Assembly: GCA_039026555.1 (NCBI GenBank)
Contig: JBCCMB010000121.1
Coordinates: 1-8,473, forward strand
Length of the DNA: 8,473 nt
Reading direction: 5' to 3'
From: JBCCMB01 sp039026555
GTDB taxonomy: Bacteria > Pseudomonadota > Alphaproteobacteria > Caulobacterales > Hyphomonadaceae
The notes below the pieces were generated by a model. That model had not been told where the DNA came from. It saw only the letters and a list, made by a program, of their open reading frames with translations, and ran no database searches. Shown here piece by piece: positions 5,481 through 8,473 of the stretch (the stretch's first letter is position 1; every line of letters starts with the position of its first letter). The position numbers and the translations under genes are program-made.

Positions 5481-7700
5481 TTACTCGGCCGCCGTCTGGT
5501 TCAACGCCGTGGAATGCGCTCGAAGACGGACCGGGATGGCGCTCATAATGGGGATGCCCGTGCGCTTGTCGAAATCTCGGTCGTTGAACGACAAGCGGCC
5601 GGTATTGCCGCCGGCGCCGCGCGGGTCGTCGTCCTCATCCGGATTACCGCCCCATGCGTGCGGCACGGAAAGGCAGCCGGGCCGGACGTCCGGCGCTTCC
5701 ACCACGACGCATTGAATGGCGGCGCGCGCCGATTCGATTTCGACGATATCGCCGGCTGCGACGCCGACATCCGCCATATCTTCCGGATGCATGAAGGCGG
5801 GATGATGCGGCACGCGACTGCGCTGCAATTCGTCTTCATGCCAGTTGGAATTGTGGATGTCGGACAAACGCCGAGAAATGACACGATAGGGGAAGTCGCG
5901 GTCCTCCGTGCTTTGCGACAAGCGCTCGGCGACTTCCGACAATTCTTCCAACATGGCCGGATGGCCGACATTGAGCCGGCCGGGCCAATCTTCCGGCCGC
6001 GGCGCGACTGGGCTGGCTTGGCGGCCAAACACTTTGCCTTGGAAGGCGTCTGGGTCCGACCGCGCTTCGCGGTGAGAGATCGGCGCGCCTTTCAGGACCG
6101 CGTCCCACACGTCCAACGGGTCCAATTCACCCCCGGCCTTAAAGACGGTGCGCTGTTTGTTGGCCTCCTGCGGGTTAAGGATCGCCATCGTCTTCACGCT
6201 GAGGTCGAGGCCCAGGTGTCCCGCCATCGCGTTGAAGAAATCATGTTCTTCACAAAGGTCTGAGCCTTCCGGCGGGCTTAGGATGGGATCGGAGACTTGC
6301 GCATAGGGCTCTTCAAATCCCCAACCGCCGCCGAAATTGCCGAGGAATTCATTCAGCGCGGTGGTGCCATGGATCTCATAGTGGATTTTCGGCGCGACGA
6401 CATAGTCCGCCAGTACGCCGGTCTTTGACATCCGCGGGTCGAAGCAGACTAACAGGTCTAGCGCCTTCATCGCTTCAAAGGTTTTCAGCTGATCCGGCCA
6501 GGCGAGCATCGGATTGCCGCCAAGAACGAAGAGAGCTTTGATCTGTCCCTCGCCGGGCGTCAGGATTTCGTCGGCCAGGGCGCCGGTCGGTAGACCGGAG
6601 GTGCACTCCTCCAGCCCACGCACCCGCAATTTTTTGCCAAAGCCCCATGCCGGAGACGAGCCCGTTCCCGCCGCCATCGCGGGGAAGCCCTCGATGAAAA
6701 CGCCGACATTGCGCTTCAGCTCGCCGGCGCGGCGCCAATGGCCCATAAGGCTCATAATCGCTTTGTTCATATACTCGGCGATGTTGCCATAGCCGGACAT
6801 GTTGGCGCCCGTGCCGCAGCTGATATCGCCCTTCTTGAACGATCCATACATCCGCGCCGCCTCAACCAATTGATCGGCTGGAACGCCGGCGCGCGCCGAG
6901 ACCGCTTCGGGCGTGAAGGGCGCGACAGCGGCTTTGAGCGCTTCAAAGCCTTCCGTTTCGCCGGCGATAAATTCTTTATCGTAAAGCTCTTCTTCGATGA
7001 TTTGCCTTGCGATGCAGGCGAGGATGGCTGCGTCTTCACCGGGCCTGCATTGCAGATGCAGATCCGCTTTCTTGGCGACGTCCGTCACGCGTGGATCGAT
7101 GACGATCAGCTTCATGCCGCGCTTTTGCGCCGCATGCAGATTTTTGTGCGGGTTCATGCCGACGCCGCCCAACATTGAAACGACGGGATTGGTGCCAACC
7201 AGCATCAAGCCGTCCCATTCATGATGACGATAGCTGCCCGCCAACCATAGCCCGTGCAACGCGCCTGCGACGCCCTTGCCGGGTTGGTCGATGGTGACGC
7301 TGGTGAAAACCATCGGGCTTTTGATCGCCTCCATAAAGGCGAGGGAGAAGGATTGAGCCGGAAAATTATTGTAGCCGAACGTGCCGATATAGATGGCGAC
7401 CGCTTCGGGGCCATGCTCGTCGACAATGGCTTTGACGCGGTCTCCGACTTCAATTGCGGCTTGCCGCCAATCGATCGGCGCGTGGTTTCCGTCCTCGCCG
7501 CGCTTCATTGTGTGGAGCAATCGGGTGGGGAAGCTGTGGTAATTCATCAGCTCGCGACCCTTGATGCAGGAATAGCCGCCATAGGCTGGATTATTCTTGT
7601 CGCCATGCGTCGCGACGGGTCGGCCATCCTCAAAATCGACGATCAATCCGCATTGCGCATGGCAGGCTCGACAAACGACATGTTCTCGATGCGACGACAT
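5481..7700 (-). CDS. Molybdopterin (bis-MGD) oxidoreductase with N-terminal [4Fe-4S] cluster
   Basis: 739-residue enzyme of the DMSO reductase/formate dehydrogenase superfamily. Cys10-x2-Cys13-x3-Cys17-x27-Cys45 forms the [4Fe-4S] motif. The central molybdopterin domain includes GTNPVVS (169-175), VIDPR (200-204), GGNPMLAWPDQ (394-404) and YVVAPK (433-438). The C-terminal dinucleotide-binding domain spans about 605-725 (RVISRR, HPAFMHPEDMADVGV, VPHAWGG). There is no Tat or Sec signal, so it should be cytoplasmic. By eye, the usual Mo-ligand position (TSVTIDQPGKGVAG, about 133-146) has no Cys or selenocysteine; Asp138/Gln139 lie there instead. Formate dehydrogenase activity should therefore not be assumed. 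The ATG has GGAGGAG six bases upstream. No partner electron-transfer subunit is encoded in the window. It is divergent from a Rieske oxygenase gene, hinting at an oxidative catabolic locus. Family firm, substrate unknown. Confidence 0.9.
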   Translation of the reverse strand: MSSHREHVVCRACHAQCGLIVDFEDGRPVATHGDKNNPAYGGYSCIKGRELMNYHSFPTRLLHTMKRGEDGNHAPIDWRQAAIEVGDRVKAIVDEHGPEAVAIYIGTFGYNNFPAQSFSLAFMEAIKSPMVFTSVTIDQPGKGVAGALHGLWLAGSYRHHEWDGLMLVGTNPVVSMLGGVGMNPHKNLHAAQKRGMKLIVIDPRVTDVAKKADLHLQCRPGEDAAILACIARQIIEEELYDKEFIAGETEGFEALKAAVAPFTPEAVSARAGVPADQLVEAARMYGSFKKGDISCGTGANMSGYGNIAEYMNKAIMSLMGHWRRAGELKRNVGVFIEGFPAMAAGTGSSPAWGFGKKLRVRGLEECTSGLPTGALADEILTPGEGQIKALFVLGGNPMLAWPDQLKTFEAMKALDLLVCFDPRMSKTGVLADYVVAPKIHYEIHGTTALNEFLGNFGGGWGFEEPYAQVSDPILSPPEGSDLCEEHDFFNAMAGHLGLDLSVKTMAILNPQEANKQRTVFKAGGELDPLDVWDAVLKGAPISHREARSDPDAFQGKVFGRQASPVAPRPEDWPGRLNVGHPAMLEELSEVAERLSQSTEDRDFPYRVISRRLSDIHNSNWHEDELQRSRVPHHPAFMHPEDMADVGVAAGDIVEIESARAAIQCVVVEAPDVRPGCLSVPHAWGGNPDEDDDPRGAGGNTGRLSFNDRDFDKRTGIPIMSAIPVRLRAHSTALNQTAAE

Positions 7701-7848
7701 TTTAGCTCCTCCAATCGCGCTATGTGTGCGCTTTTGTCTCTATATATCATCTAATTTTCGGATGATTAGAAAACAAACAGTCTTTCTTGCTTTTTTTTGA
7801 TGTGCCATATTCCGCGCTGATGTGCAGAGACGCAAGAGGGAAGAAACA
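7701..7848. promoter_or_regulatory. AT-rich divergent promoter/operator region
   Basis: The region separates the molybdoenzyme (minus) from the Rieske oxygenase (plus) and is visibly more AT-rich than the genes. It contains interlaced inverted repeats: ATCATC/GATGAT (7746-7751, 7761-7766) and TCTAAT/ATTAGA (7750-7755, 7765-7770). It also holds TATATA at 7741-7746, about 40 bp before the molybdoenzyme start, and a run of eight T (7791-7798). A direct repeat, TGATGTGC, occurs at 7798-7805 and 7818-7825, exactly 20 bp apart, near the oxygenase start. These are candidate operator and activator sites for shared control. No clean -35/-10 pair was found. Confidence 0.45.
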
Positions 7849-8473
7849 ATGGCGGACGGCGATAGGAAGACGACGCTAATCGGCGGCGAACGTTGCCCGG
7901 GGATGAGCTATTCAGACCTGTTGGACCTCGACACCCGAAAAGTGCCGAAATTCCTCAAAGACGAATCGATCGAGCATTTAGGATCGGAACCTTTGGCCGC
8001 GGATCGGTATACCTCTCACGAGTTTATGCGGCTCGAAAACGAGAAGATGTGGCGCAAGGTCTGGCAATTCGCGGCGCGCGAAGAAGAAATGCCTGATCCG
8101 GGCGACAACGTCGTTTATGAAAACGCGGGGCGCTCTTATCTGCTCGTTCGCCAAGAGGATGGAAGCGTACGCGCCTTCCACAATGTGTGCCTTCATCGCG
8201 GCCGCAAGCTGGCGCTGAAATCCGGCTATCAAACCGAACTCAAATGCCCATTCCACGGCTTTACTTGGAACAATGACGGTAGCTTGAAAGAGATCCCCTG
8301 CCGCTGGGATTTCTCGCACCTCAATGATGAAAATATGCAATTGCCGGAGCTTAGAGTTGATCGCTGGCAGGGTTTTATCCTGGTCTCGGAAGACCCCGAC
8401 ATTAAGCCGTTTAAAAAATGGGCGGGGCCGGCGACCAAACATTATGAGCGCTGGAAGCTTGATGAATGCTTCA
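7849..8473 (+). CDS. Rieske non-haem iron oxygenase alpha subunit (5' part, cut by window end)
   Basis: The first 208 residues of an aromatic ring-hydroxylating oxygenase-type large subunit; the frame is open to the window end. The [2Fe-2S] Rieske motif is complete: Cys114-x-His116 (in NVCLHRGRKL) and Cys133-x2-His136 (in LKCPFHGFTW), 16 residues apart. The surrounding sequence (MWRKVWQFAAR at 67-77, YLLVRQEDGSVRAFHN at 97-112, GFILVSEDP at 175-183) is typical. The C-terminal catalytic domain with the mononuclear iron ligands lies beyond the window, so substrate and reaction (dihydroxylation, monooxygenation or demethylation) cannot be judged. ATG 7849-7851 has AGAGGG eight bases upstream. 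The enzyme would need a reductase, not seen here. It is divergent from the molybdoenzyme and may be co-regulated with it. Confidence 0.9.
   Translation, partial: MADGDRKTTLIGGERCPGMSYSDLLDLDTRKVPKFLKDESIEHLGSEPLAADRYTSHEFMRLENEKMWRKVWQFAAREEEMPDPGDNVVYENAGRSYLLVRQEDGSVRAFHNVCLHRGRKLALKSGYQTELKCPFHGFTWNNDGSLKEIPCRWDFSHLNDENMQLPELRVDRWQGFILVSEDPDIKPFKKWAGPATKHYERWKLDECF

Noticed and set aside
5514..6263. 249-codon plus-strand open frame opposite the molybdoenzyme
   Set aside because: Antisense to the conserved dinucleotide-binding domain, no plausible protein features.

Overview
The window looks like chromosomal DNA of a marine-type alphaproteobacterium. It is GC-rich in the genes, with more AT-rich intergenic DNA. 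It carries the sortase and sortase-target gene pair known mainly from marine Proteobacteria, and the aspartate aminotransferase is of the alphaproteobacterial type. The lineage is inferred from gene content only, and no genus can be named.

Layout. Positions 75-3068 (minus strand) hold a two-gene surface-protein cassette. Its first gene encodes a secreted VIT + VWA protein ending in an LPQTA sorting signal, membrane helix and basic tail. Its second gene encodes a class GN (marine proteobacterial) sortase. Upstream, also on minus, is a small secreted protein (3304-3618) very rich in Asp, Glu and Arg, with an internal repeat and a likely intrinsic terminator after it. Divergent from that gene is a complete class I aspartate aminotransferase (3827-5035, plus). 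Positions 5036-5480 hold no intact gene. They contain a minus-strand coding remnant, probably frameshifted at a run of six A residues. Positions 5481-7700 (minus) encode a cytoplasmic molybdopterin (bis-MGD) oxidoreductase with an N-terminal [4Fe-4S] motif. Across an AT-rich divergent intergenic region with inverted and direct repeats lies the start of a Rieske non-haem iron oxygenase alpha subunit (7849 to the window end, plus, truncated by the window).

How the genes fit together. The VIT/VWA protein should be exported by Sec, held in the inner membrane by its C-terminal helix, then cut and transferred by the adjacent sortase. Gram-negative bacteria lack the usual Gram-positive cell-wall acceptor, so the destination is the open question. 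The molybdoenzyme and Rieske oxygenase share a regulatory region and suggest an oxidative catabolic locus continuing to the right. The substrate cannot be read from this window. The aminotransferase is a housekeeping gene of amino-acid metabolism. No RNA genes, insertion sequences, CRISPR arrays or phage genes were seen.
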